Shown here one piece after another: positions 23,564-34,565 of a DNA stretch of 64,000 nucleotides (position 1 is the stretch's first letter; the number at the start of each line of letters is the position of its first letter). Origin of the DNA: Episyrphus balteatus (lineage: Eukaryota > Arthropoda > Insecta > Diptera > Syrphidae); the NCBI RefSeq assembly GCF_945859705.1, contig NC_079136.1, forward strand, positions 50,358,094 to 50,422,093, in the 5' to 3' direction. The notes below the pieces were generated by a model that was not told the origin of the DNA, ran no database searches, and saw only the letters and a program-made list of their open reading frames with translations. A program made the translations under genes and the position numbers.

Positions 23564-25131
23564 CACAGTGTGGCCAATCACGAATCTAGCTGGACAAAAT
23601 TAATAACTCGCGTTAAATCGACTTTTTTTCTAAACAGTTTTAAACAAATGAATGTGAATAGATAAAATTCTATAAAAAAGAAAGATTTTTTAAAAAGAAA
23701 TCTATAGTTTCTGCAAAAAGTGGATCAAAATAGTGATGAAGAAAATGCATTTTTATAGTATTTGAACTTATGTTTCCATAAACATATTCTATGATTGGAT
23801 ATACTTAATTATTTTAAAAAACGCTTGAAAAATCTCAATAAATAAAAACTCTATTGCTATTTACGAAAAAAGAGAGGCAGAATAATTAGTTTTTATTAAG
23901 AAATAGAACTTTTACACACGTTTTTGACAGGTGACATATATGATTTATTTTCTCAATATCATGCTTTAAATTAAAATTTTAGCAATGATTTTAATTAAAT
24001 ATGTTTCTCAATCATAAAAAATGGCATCACCTTTAAAAATATCTGCAGATAATCTAAAAAAGTAACTCCTTTTTGGGCGATGCAAAGTTGAAACATAAGG
24101 GCCTATTAAAAATAGCTGTGTTTATATTACCATCGATGTTTTTCAAGCTAATAATTCTCTAAATTTCTTCGTGACCCTATTTCTGGCCTTTTACACTTGC
24201 TTGCTTTTTGCATTGAACTTGTTTAAGATGTTAGGAGACTTTTAACCTTCCGTTTGTTATATTTTTCCCGTTTTTTAATTTTTAAAAATTCTTTTCTACT
24301 TTTGTTTCACAATCTACTGCTTTTGTTTATTTAGTTACCACATAATATTGGTCAAGTAAAATGAAATTCAGAGCGGTCTAATGTGTCTTCCACCTTTTTT
24401 GTCTTTTTTTCGCTTAACTTGAAGCGCAAAACTTTTATATATGTTTTTAATTTTTGTTTATCGTCAAAAATGTTTCAAAGATGATACCTGCTCATTAAAA
24501 GATCAAAAAAACTGTCTTTTCGATCTTATTTGGCAGTTTTGACACGTTTTTCGAAAATTTGTTTTTTTGAAAATTTTGACTTCATTTTCAAAAGTGAAAA
24601 AAGTTGTATGGCGGTCGAGAAAACGCGTGACATGTAACTAGCAAATCTTAATGACAACACTCCACAAAACATTAATAAATTAATTTCAGACCGGAAAAAT
24701 GCGGAAAAATTAACTTTACCTCTATTTGAAAAACAAAGATATTTTTTTTTTTGCACTTTCTAGCCTTCTTACAGAATTTATTTTTAAATAGTTGCAATGG
24801 TAATTAATAAATACAAATTATAATACTTTACCTCCAAATGTAGATTAACAATAAAAAAAAAAACAATTACAACAATAAAAGTACCACAGCGTTTTTAATC
24901 GTCAACCAAACTCAAGCGAAAAATAGAATACTTTGTATTATCTCCATCCAACTGTTGACAAGAACCAACTTTCAAGCTTAGCTAACGCTAATCCGAGATG
25001 AAAACAAAAAAACAAAACATTAATTATAGTTACCCATTGTATTGAGAAGCTCAACTCATGATTTAAAATCATGTGGCTAAACTTTTTTTTTCTATTTTGT
25101 CCAGTCAGATTGGCGAATTACCACCACTGTG
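23564..25131. mobile_element. Transib-like non-autonomous element with RSS-like ends
   Basis: Both ends begin with the heptamer CACAGTG. Behind it the left end has a 23-bp and the right end a 24-bp spacer before ACAAAATTA and ACAAAATAG; CTGGACAAAAT is identical in both ends. The flanks 23559-23563 and 25132-25136 are both CGGCG, a GC-rich 5-bp duplication. Transib elements are known for 5-bp GC-rich duplications and ends that resemble the V(D)J recombination signal. No transposase frame was seen in the 1.57 kb. Confidence 0.82.
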
Positions 25132-25410
25132 CGGCGTGTAGAAAATAGCCACTTTTTTGCAATTTTATTTTACCCCTATTTACCTTATTAAATGATAAAA
25201 TTTTTAAAAATCCTTCATTTATATTCAACTTTAAGTTATTATCATTCAAATAAGCTATAGAAGATTTTAGTATCTCCAAAAGTTTCAGTTTCAGGTGGAA
25301 CTGGAGAAAATGGCGTCACTTTTTCGTGGATGCTGCCATGGTTAATCGATTTATAAGACGTTATCACCTCAAAAAAAAAACCACTTGACCGACGAATTTT
25401 TCTTTTCAAC

Positions 25411-25416
25411 TTTATT
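25411..25416 (-). promoter_or_regulatory. Poly(A) signal of the minus-strand M13 gene
   Basis: AATAAA on the minus strand, about 30 bases after the TAA stop at 25445-25447. Confidence 0.7.
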
Positions 25417-25444
25417 TAAATTCTTGAAAAATCACACCTTTTTT

Positions 25445-28400
25445 TTACCATAATCTACATTTTTCGCTAGGATTAAATCGACTACCAACAGGACATTGGA
25501 AAGTTTCAGAAAATTTTTCAAAATTCATCAATGCACCTAATATGCGATACTTTTCCGGACTATGCGCTTCATAACTTTTCGATTCAATCAAAGCCTCGGG
25601 TCTTGTTGCTGCACAAAAAGTTTGAGCAAAACTCAAGAAAAATAACTGATCCTCATTGAATGTCATATCTGGAAAAGTTTCATCCTTTAACGTCGATGGA
25701 TCCATCTGTTGTTTTATCTTTGAATAAGCCTTGTATGCTAATCTCAGTCCACCATTATCAGCCAAATTCTCACTTATTGTTGCAATACTCTTAAAACTTT
25801 GATCTTCTTTCGAAAAATTTTCATATTGTTTTAGAAAACATTTTTGTTTTTCCTTAAAGTGAACTATAGCCTTTGGACTCCACCATTCGAATGTGTTCCC
25901 CTCCGAATCAAAATTCCTGCCAATATCATCGAAACCATGGATAATCTCGTGACCCATAAACATTCCAATGGCACCATAATTCAACGATTGTGGATGATCT
26001 CGATGGAAGATTGGAGGTTGTAAAATACTAGCTAGAATTAAAATTCGATTAGCTCCAAAATTATACAGAGCATTGACAATTGTTGGTGGAAGAGTCCATT
26101 GATCACGATCGTATGGTTTGAATAGACGATCTCGACTTTTTCGCCAATTATGTTTTGTCATAGATAAGGAATTTTCAAAGTGCTTTCCTGACACAATTTC
26201 CACTTCCTTATACAATTTATTAAGAGATTCTTCTGATCGAATGTAATCAGGATAACCAGCGGCAACCCTCATTGCATTGGCCTTATCCTTAGCGTAGGCT
26301 TTTGTCTGTGAATCTATCCAATCGAGTTCAACAAGATTGTCATTGAAAATTTCTTTCAGCGAGTTTATTAATCTGAGAGTTTCGTTTTTGCTGAACTCAT
26401 CGAAATATTTCTTGATATACATTCCAGATGTTGCCATGCCCATTCCAGCATTAACTTGATTAACACAAATTTTCCATAAAGGAGCCGGTTCTGCCTGACC
26501 TGTGATGGAACTTGTGAACTCATCCAAAGCCGCTCGAAAACTTTCTCCGAGATTGATAATCTCAAAGAGAACTAACCGCCAGATCATGTAATTTGCCAAA
26601 GTTGTAGTTTTGGTTTTTGTTAGCAAATAGTAAAGATTTTCGAAATATTTTATGCCAAGTTGCATTACAATTGTTTGATTCATGGTAGCTTTGGTTCCTT
26701 GCACTCCTGAGAGATATTTTTGCCAATCAATGTATGAAAAGGATTTGCTCAGTTGGGTTATATTTAGTTGATAAAAGTTTAAAGTTTTTGTTGCTTCCAT
26801 GGGAAGAGTTGCGTTAGCGAGTAATACCTCAAAATTCACAATATCATCTGAAGCTTCTTGGGCTTTTTCGTCATTAACATTTAGTAATTGAAGGACCTTT
26901 TTCACAAATTTTCTGAAAAGAAAAAGAAAAGACATTATGAAGTTTAATGCATTAAACCGGAAAAGGTGATGGATGCATGGTAAAGTTTACTTGTTAGAAC
27001 AGCTCTTCAGAAAAACCGTCCTTGATACCTTTTACCAATGGCTCAAAGTTGAAAAACGAAGGCACTAATAGATACTATGAACTTGCGGTTGTCTATTTTA
27101 GAGCAAGTCACTATTAATATTGGTAAGACTTTCCTTCTAGATTTTATAAGACAAATTGCTTTATGTTTCATTTAAACAGAACGTCCTTTTGAAAGATGTT
27201 CTAAAGCTATTTCTTCCATGGCAAGTATGAAAGCAAAGAATAATTTTCAGTTAATATACGGATGTTTACCAATAAATAGTCCACAAAAATCAAGGGAGCG
27301 GGTCATAATTCTGCTTGTCAAAATTCTGTACCTACGACAAAATTCTGTAGGGTCAAAATACTGTATGGACAAAATACTGACTTGCAAAATTCTGTTTTGT
27401 AAAATTCTGTACGGCAAAATACTGTATTTTCAATACAAAAAGTGCGCGCGCACTTTTTTACATTATTAAAACGATATTTTTTACAGCATTTTTACAGAAT
27501 TTTGATATACAGAATTTTGATGTACAAAATTTTGAAAAACAGTATTTTGAACAACCAGAATTTTGCTATACAGAATTTTGACTTTCAGAATTTTGTTCGT
27601 ACAGCATTTTGCACATACAGAATTTTGACATACAGTATTTTGGCATACAGTATTTTGAATACAGAATTTTGCAACATACAGAATTTCGATCCCAACCCAA
27701 AAATCAACTAGATTCACCATTAGCCAGTAGTAAAATTAGAGGGTCACTATGGCGTATGTGTAACATTTCTTTAATGAAAAAGATCTTCAACCATTTTGCA
27801 TTCTGTGACCTTTCAAATGGGATGCAGTACTAGAGCTTGCTAAATAGCTTGTAGGAATATTAAAATTAAAGTTAAGAAGTGCGATAACTTATACTTTCTT
27901 GGGCTTAAATATATTTTTTTTAAGAAGCTTTAACGAATCGGTCAAAAGATATTGTGCATTTAAACATGCGAATCGAAAAACAGTCTTTTTTTAATATGCA
28001 AAATCTTAAGCTCATTATAGCTCTTAACCACTCGATCACTCGAAAAAGATTTTAAAGAAAATCTTGTAGGAAATACTGTTTGCTGTTATATGAGCGTAAT
28101 TTTTTTTTTTCCAATATTGTCAAGCAAATAGCAAAAACTAATTTTTCCACTTTTGACGAATTTGTAAAATAAAAATGATATTTTTGAACTTGAAGGTTTA
28201 AAAAAAACATGCTGATAGTTTTAATCTTATATATAAAAGAGAGTTCGTTAAGTGTGTGTGGCCGATAAACTCGCGTTTGGCTGGTCCGATTTTGGTAATT
28301 TTTGTTTTGTTTGAAAGGTATTAATATATAGATGGTTTGTATCAAAAAAACATAATACCTTTTCTCCCATCTTTACATAGCTGTCAATTTGTACGAGTGA

Positions 28401-31400
28401 AGAAACACTCTAGCTTATTAAAAAGTTTAACTAAGCTTAATTTGTAAAAAAAATATATTAAGACAGGCTTTCAAAATAATAATTATTATTGTTTATATTC
28501 ACGCGCAGGTATATAGGACAAAAAAAATTTAAGACATTTCAAACTTTAAAAATTCACCATCATGCACCAAAAAATTTTATTTTTACTTGCGATATAGGTA
28601 CTATATATCAAGTCTTGCATTCGTACAAAAAAAGTTGAGATAACATTTTTTCCCCCTGACATTACGATGATAGAGAATGCCAAAGAAGTGGGTCCCGGAA
28701 GTCCGTCTGTCTGTCTGTAAACGAAGCTACAGCCTAAACGGATGAACCGATTTATGTAAAACTTGGTATGTAGCGTTATTTGGCGACACTCCAGAGGGTT
28801 TTGGGAATTAATTTTTTTGGACCAAAAAAACGGTACTTGACGAATCAACACATCTTCGCCTTTGAGTTTTTCACAAAAAATGGTAGCTTCAATTAGATTT
28901 GCCATTAACTTCTTCAAGACAAGTTTTGTACATTGCAAAGTTTAGGTGGCTGTATGTTCCGAAGCATAATAATGGGCGCTACTTCTTTCCGAGCTAAATG
29001 ATGTTGAGGCAGTCCTGGTATAGCCAATGAATTCAAAAACTCCGTTTGGTAATTTGATACATTGCATTCATTTTTGTGATAGGGTCAACCGATTTGTAGG
29101 CAAAAAATTGTGCATTTATATCGTTTAAAATTATTGCATTGATTTCAGAAACATATTTATTTGTACCAGCCATTATTTCACGTTCACTCAGCCAAGCATG
29201 ATTTTTGAAGTTATACTTCTTATGGGAGGGTGGGTATGAAAATTTACTTTTTGACAAGAATGTCAAAGGGATTATGACGCGATCACCCTGGGTAGCAGGG
29301 CTGTCGTTTCACCTTTAGAGTAGGCAGTACTTTAGTATTTAAAAATGCAGTACGCCGCAGTACGGCAAACATAAAACACACAACACGTTGCAAGTAACAT
29401 GTTTCATGTGGCAAGTTGCATGTGGCAAGTCGTATGTGGCAAGTTGCATGTGGCAAGTTGTATGTGGCAAGTTGCGTGTGGCAAGTTGCATGTGGCAAGT
29501 TGCCAGGGTTGCAAAAAGCTCACATTTCAGCTCAGCTCACAGCTCAGCTCAAATTTGAGCTAGGTACCATAGCTTAGCTCATTTAAGCTGAGCTGAAAGT
29601 GAGCTGAGCTGAAAGTGAGCGCCCCAACTTCCAACGCCTATATCTCGGAATTTTGAAAAAAAAAATGAAAAAAAATTTTTTGATGCCAAAAGGTAGCGAG
29701 GACTCTAACCTACATTTGGGTACAACTCCCATCCCTGTAGGTGCACGCGTTCTCAAACCGGGTGAACTTAAAGGTAAAAAAAAAGTTAAGCCCGATTCTG
29801 AAAAAATAGGTATGATGTGGCGGTTTAACATGGAAGATGATTTTTTAAAAATCTGAGAATGTGCAAAGCGTAGGCCCATGACACAAGCTATCATTGGGCA
29901 TCACTCCCAAAAATTGCTCTCAAGCGGTTTAGCTTCCAGGAGCCTTCAAAGATTCGGGGATTTTTCGAAAAAAAATTTTACCCCAACTTTCAAACGCGAT
30001 TTTCTCGGAATTTTGAAAAAAATCGAAAAACCGGATTATACCACTGTCGGCTAGCTGAGAATATAAGCTTTCATATGGCACCACTCCCCTGCCTCTAGAT
30101 CAAAGCGTTCCAACGCCTATATCGCGGAATTTTGAAGAAAATGAAAATAAAATTTTTGATGCCAAAAGATAGCGGGAACTCTAACCTACATTTGGGTACA
30201 ACTCCCATCCCTGTAGGTGCACGCGTTCTCAAACCGGGTGAACTTAAAGGTAAAAAAAAAGTTAAGCCCGATTCTGAAAAAATAGGTATGATGTGGCGGT
30301 TTAACATGGAAGATGATTTTTTAAAAATCTGAGAATGTGCAAAGCGTAGGCCCATGACACAAGCTATCATTGGGCATCACTCCCAAAAATTGCTCTCAAG
30401 CGGTTTAGCTTCCAGGAGCCTTCAAAGATTCGGGGATTTTTCGAAAAAAAATTTTACCCCAACTTTCAAAACCGATTTTCTCGGAATTTTGAAAAAAGTC
30501 GAAAAACCGGATTGTACCGGAATTTTTTTTTTATGATAAAAAAAGAAATATTTTACTAAAAAAATAGAAATATATTTACTATCAAAAACACCAAGAGAAA
30601 AGATCACGAAAAATTATCTGTCTTATTTATAAAAATATCTATGTGTTAAAATAATTCCATTAATAACTAGAACCAAACATCTTAAGCTATGGTGTTTTAT
30701 AAAAGTTTAAAATATCTTCATATTTCATTATACTTTCCAAATAAAAATCAATGTATCCTCTCACCCATCACAGCTCAGCTCAGCTCACTTTATCTTAGCT
30801 CACCCAACAGCTCAGCTGAGCTGCGAGCTGAGCTCACTTTTGAGCTTTGTAGCAACCCTGCAAGTTGCATATTGCTACTACTAGTGCTGAAGCACACACA
30901 ATTCTCATAAAATTACCATATCGCACATTTTATGCGCAATCATTTACTTTCGTTAACCATATAGTACGTTCTGAACCGCACAACGAGTAAAGTTCACAGA
31001 TTAAATTGAAAACTACATGGACGCAAGGAGGATGAAAGAATTAATTTATTGTTCACTTGATAAAAATGTAAAAAACGAAGTGTGGATTAATTAATTTAAT
31101 AATAGAAATTAAAAATATCAAATGAAATTCATTTATATATGTATTCTGAATGAGAAGTATAACTTCAGTCGAGTGTACATGTGTACACACACTCTTTTTG
31201 TAATTTGTTTTAATACTTGGAAATACACTTATAAATTGTTTTGAAGTGTAATTCGGCCTTCATAATCAAGTGCCATTATTCCATTAACAATGTCCAATAA
31301 CTGCTTAAATTACAATAAATTTGTTAATGTTCATTACAATAAACCAGTTTTTTTTTCGGTTTTAATTTATTTTCAAACAGGTTCTATTTTTTTTAATGTG

Positions 31401-34400
31401 CACTCAGCGAAGCGGGTGGGGGTTAGCTAGTTGAATAATAAATAAATTGTATATAAATCTTCTCAATCAAATCAAATTTTAAAGAGTTTTATGCGAAAGA
31501 CAAAATGAGTTATCAAAAATTTACTTTTTGAAAAGTAATGTCAAAGGGACTAGCAAGTAGCACCATCTGATTCTCATTACTGTCTAACAGTTTTGCTATG
31601 GTCTGAACCTACTTAGTGAATTTCAATGTACAATGTACATGTGTACAACACTACACATACTCCTTTTTTAAATAATGGTCTAAGCTATCATTCTTAAAAA
31701 AAAGATCTTTTGTAGATAGTTTCATGATCTATAAGTTTTGCATACAATACTTTTTAATAGCTTTCACAATCAGAAAGTTCAGAAAGTTGATCATTTATAT
31801 TGTATGATTCATTGCTTTTAGATACCTATGTTTTTTTATATAGAACATTTACATTATGTAGAATATTGTTATACCTATCAATGAATTTGACCCATTGGTA
31901 CGGTACAAATACTCTAATGTCTAATAGACTAGTAGTACAGGAAAGTTAGTAAAAAAACAGGCATATTGTGGAACGAAATATAGGACTACTGAATTTTTCA
32001 AATCTGAAAGAAGGGTATTAGAAAAGCTTAAGTCCTGGTTTTCGGGACGCCACCCCTCTGGCGAAAAGGATAATTAAATTTCCAAGAACTTTGTGCTGAT
32101 AACTATTTCTCTAGGACACATATAGTTTTGGAGGTATAGAGCGATTCGCGTTTTTCAAAATGGCGGATTTCGCCAGGGGGGTGGCGTCCCGAAAACCAGG
32201 ACTTAAGCTTTTCTAATACCCCTCTTTCAGATTTGAAAAATTCAGCCGTCCTATATTTCGTTCCACGAAAAAGTCTATCTTTCCTGTACTATAGCTCCTT
32301 CAATAAAATTGCAAAGAAGTGTAAAGTAAAGAATAGCAACTCAGTGACGAACAACTTGGTTAAGACCTAAAAATAGTTTTCTATATAGCAGTTTAAAACA
32401 AATTATTACTCTTTTCAATTTTTTTTTTCAAAATTTTCCAGAACAATTTGCAAACAAATTAAAAAAATTACACTGGTCTGCAAGGAAATCCTCCTTTAAA
32501 TAAAACTACACTTTTCTAAAGGATTTTTGTATGCTGATTCCGAATCTGAAGTCAGAACTGACCTAGCACGTCACGTTTTTTAGATATTTCCGTTAGAAAA
32601 TCTCAAAAACCCATTTTTTTGCTGTTTTCGAAGAAATATTTTGACACAGTGTAATCTTTTTCAATTAAAATTGATACGGTTTATGAAAGAACTTATTTTT
32701 TTATTTCAAATTCAATTTCAATCTTCTCAATATCTCTTTTCTTCTCCGAGATATCTTAATTTAAGTAAGTTTAGTAGGTTTGGCATATCTTACCATAAAG
32801 AAACTGATCTCTAAAAATTAATATATCTTTCTCCCTAGAACAAAAGTATACTTTTCGAATGGACTTTAGTGTGCTGATTTTGAATCCGAACTCAAAAAAT
32901 TTTGTGATACTTTAACGCGTATATCAAAATCCTCACGTGATAGAATTTTTTTGACTTCGGATTCTAACTCAGCACATCAAAAACTATTAGGAAAGTATAC
33001 TTTTGTTTCTAGGAGAAACAAATCTGAAGCTTTACAAGGCAGTTTATCGAATGGTTTATTACAAATAAGATATTTCTAAATAGAAAAATAGTATATAAAA
33101 TTACAAAACACGTAAAAATTTTGTTTAATGTATTTTATTTTGGTTTTCTTTACATATTTGACGTTTTAAATATAATGGGCATTGATATTTTACAATTTCC
33201 TTAATTAAGGTGCTTTTGTTCATGTAGGATTTACTAAAAAATGAAGGATTTCGAAATGTCTGCTTTTTTTGTCAATCAGTATTTTAAAAAATGAGTAAAC
33301 ATGAATGTAAAAGAACATATTTGGTTTTTGGTGTCAATCGATAGAAGAAGAAGATTATGAAGAATAAGTTCTCCAAATTTGAGCTCAATGCGACAAATAG
33401 TTTTAATTTTATACAAGTTCAAATTAATCTAAAAGGGTGATTTTTTAGAAATTACTCACATTTTTACAAAAATGGTACCTGATAGAATTTTTCTGAAACC
33501 AGATTTAGATTCAGGAAAGTCTAATCTTTTATAATACCTATCAAAAAATTATTTGAAGGAGAAAAAAAAAGTTAAATTTTGCAGACCAGTGTTATTAGAT
33601 TGGTAGTTCAGAGAATAACTTAATTAGTTGCAAAAACTGAGGTGTTGTTAAAATATTTTTGCCCACTTAGGATAGAATTTTAACTTAACTTAACTTTTTA
33701 TAAAAATATTTTTTCTTCGCATATCTTTCACACTTACCTATAAGCTTCAAGACTCTTTGAATTCTCCTTCTTCATATAATTATCACGATTGACCATTCCC
33801 AAAGTCGTTTGTTTCAAAAACATTGTATTTTCTGTCGGAACTGTTGGATTTTTTACAACATCAAATGCAATCATGATGCCATTTCCAACAAAAGCTGTAT
33901 CAATTGAAAGCTGCACCCAATCGAATTCTTTATCAGTCCAATTTGTTTCTAAAACAGGCCATCCACCAATTCCTTCGATAAGTTTTAAAAGCGATTCAAC
34001 TCCTTTTTGATTTGTTGTTTCTTGATCCAGACAGTTTTTGTAGTACAACTTAGCTTTATTTATTGCACTTAGTGGTCTCTCATCTTCATCAATAGGCTCA
34101 GAAAGTAATTCTTTTAGTTGTAATTGAAGATTACTTTGTAGTAATTGTGTTGTAGAATATCTCCATTTATCTTTTGGTATTGGATTGTGTTTTTCCCAAT
34201 TACCGCAAGCATAATCATAAAAGTTATCACATGGATCTATTGAAGTATTCATAAAGCTTTGCATTAATTTTGATTGTTTTGCTCGAATTCCAAGCCGGAG
34301 ATTATTAATTGAATTCGAATCAGGTAATAGATTTGAATTAGATAACTGTTGATCAACATCTAAATTAATGGAAGATTTATTAAGAAATTCAGGCAAAATT

Positions 34401-34465
34401 GGTGAAGACACAACCGATCCTAGAAAATATATTGCTAAAAGCAAGACACATTTTAAACTTGACAT
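25445..34465 (-). CDS. M13 (neprilysin-like) zinc metallopeptidase, probably secreted, two exons
   Basis: Exons 34465-33738 and 26912-25445 join (AG|A, Arg243) to 731 codons plus TAA. Residues 1-22 look like a signal peptide (hydrophobic VLLLAIYFLG, then SVVSSP). The M13 N-terminal domain begins with DPCDNFYDYACGNW. The catalytic domain has NALYN, the zinc motif HEIIH (564-568), the third ligand Glu624 in ENLADNGG, EAHSPEKYR near the substrate site, and the family-typical C-terminus CRLW. Length fits the family (about 700-780). All catalytic residues are present, so the enzyme should cleave oligopeptides outside the cell. The single 6.8-kb intron (26913-33737) is full of repeats. It is the paralogue of the gene at 46167-61325, which lies head-to-head and has the intron at the same codon and phase. 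Insect Nep/Nepl genes are numerous, so the exact orthologue is not assigned. Confidence 0.93.
27308..27692. repeat. Foldback minisatellite of ACAGAATTTTG units around a CG-rich palindrome
   Basis: On the left (27308-27430) units of 15-20 bases contain CAAAATTCTGTA or CAAAATACTGTA. On the right (27483-27692) the inverse TACAGAATTTTG or TACAGTATTTTG repeats. Between them lies the perfect 22-base palindrome AAAAAGTGCGCGCGCACTTT(TT) at 27437-27458. Confidence 0.85.
28225..28450 (+). mobile_element. Helitron-type 5' terminus, copy 1
   Basis: After a flanking A, the sequence starts TCTTATATATAAAAGAGAG and continues GTGTGTGGCCGATAAACTCG. A nearly identical start is at 63429. TC start after A is the Helitron pattern. 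A matching CTAG|T end in the same orientation is at 31427-31430. Confidence 0.55.
28578..28838 (+). repeat. TCTG-array dispersed repeat, copy b, inserted in helicase remnant
   Basis: Starts TTTTACTTGCGATATAGG; has only about four TCTG units (28702-28717), AACGGATGAACCGATTTATG and ends at AACGGTAC, where Helitron helicase coding (minus strand) resumes. The insertion therefore came after the Helitron. Confidence 0.7.
28839..29266 (-). pseudogene. Helitron helicase remnant (frameshifted)
   Basis: Three consecutive minus-strand pieces in different frames match the C-terminal helicase of Helitron Rep/Hel proteins: HAWLSEREIMAGTNKYVSEI (from about 29205), then EFLNSLAIPGLPQHHL and PIIMLRNIQPPKLCN (about 29040-28930), then TKLVLKKLMANLIEATI and KGEDVLI (about 28930-28840). 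At least two frameshifts and an inserted repeat destroy it. The assignment rests on remembered family motifs. It is coded opposite to the Helitron-like ends at 28225 and 31430, so it probably belongs to a different, older Helitron. Confidence 0.75.
29395..29503. repeat. 14-bp minisatellite GTGGCAAGTTGCAT
   Basis: About eight units with a few substitutions. The inverse array at 50394-50585 in copy B is longer (about 13-14 units). Confidence 0.85.
29504..30860. mobile_element. hAT-like element nested in the minisatellite, copy A
   Basis: Ends CAGGGTTGCAAAAAGCTC and, inverted, CAGGGTTGCTACAAAGCTC; flanks 29496-29503 and 30861-30868 are both CAAGTTGC, a perfect 8-bp duplication made from the minisatellite unit. 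Subterminal arrays of GAGCTGAGCTC-type repeats flank a core of two tandem units of about 476 bp (repeat marks at 29875 and 30350). Confidence 0.88.
31427..31430 (+). mobile_element. Helitron-type 3' terminus (CTAG|T)
   Basis: GCGAAGCGGGTGGGGGTTAG followed by CTAG and a flanking T at 31431 looks like a Helitron 3' end with its short GC-rich hairpin. Paired with the TC start at 28225 it would define an element of 3.2 kb that contains copy A. Confidence 0.5.
31933..32291. mobile_element. 359-bp foldback MITE, TAGTACAGG ends
   Basis: Ends TAGTACAGGAAAG and CTTTCCTGTACTA, flanked on both sides by TAG (31930-31932, 32292-32294). Arms of about 130 bp pair well, including TTTTCGGGACGCCACCCC with its inverse near 32180. 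The first nine bases equal those of the foldback family at 13296, suggesting the same transposase. Confidence 0.85.
32470..33592. mobile_element. CACTG-terminus element, copy 3 (1.1 kb)
   Basis: Ends ACACTGGTCTGCAA and, inverted, ACACTGGTCTGCAA; flanks from CACTGG are TTA on both sides. The interior holds several inverted family blocks (GTGCTGATT...GAATC near 32530 and 32875), so it may include an older copy inside. Confidence 0.78.
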
Positions 34466-34538
34466 TTTTAATTTAATTATTTCAAACTTTCCACAACTAC
34501 GAGATAAAGAGCATGTTAGTGCTTTCGGTCCGAAATTG

Positions 34539-34545
34539 TTTTATA
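34539..34545 (-). promoter_or_regulatory. Candidate TATA box of the minus-strand M13 gene
   Basis: TATAAAA on the minus strand, 74 bases before the ATG. It would place transcription start about 45 bases before the start codon. No initiator element was confirmed. Confidence 0.35.
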
Positions 34546-34565
34546 GACTATCATCACTTCATCAG

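Larger units (their letters stand above)
29201..31199. mobile_element. Composite Helitron-related repeat, copy A (intron of minus-strand M13 gene)
   Basis: Aligned by eye in reverse complement with 47656-50780. Shared parts: helicase-coding end with GAAGTTATACTTC, CACCCTGGGTAGCAGGGCTG, GCAGTACGCCGCAGTACGGC, a 14-bp minisatellite (29395-29503), an inserted hAT-like element (29504-30860), then ATCGCACATTTTATGC, and an outer end with GAAGTATAACTTC and GTACATGTGTACACACACTC. Homology stops abruptly on both sides. Confidence 0.82.

Noticed and set aside
29206..29218. GAAGTTATACTTC resembles half of a loxP-like site
   Set aside because: It is a short AT-rich palindrome at a transposon edge; there is no recombinase gene and no spacer-arm structure.
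29395..29503. Regularly spaced short repeats that could look like a CRISPR array
   Set aside because: Units are adjacent without unique spacers, the genome is eukaryotic, and there are no cas genes.
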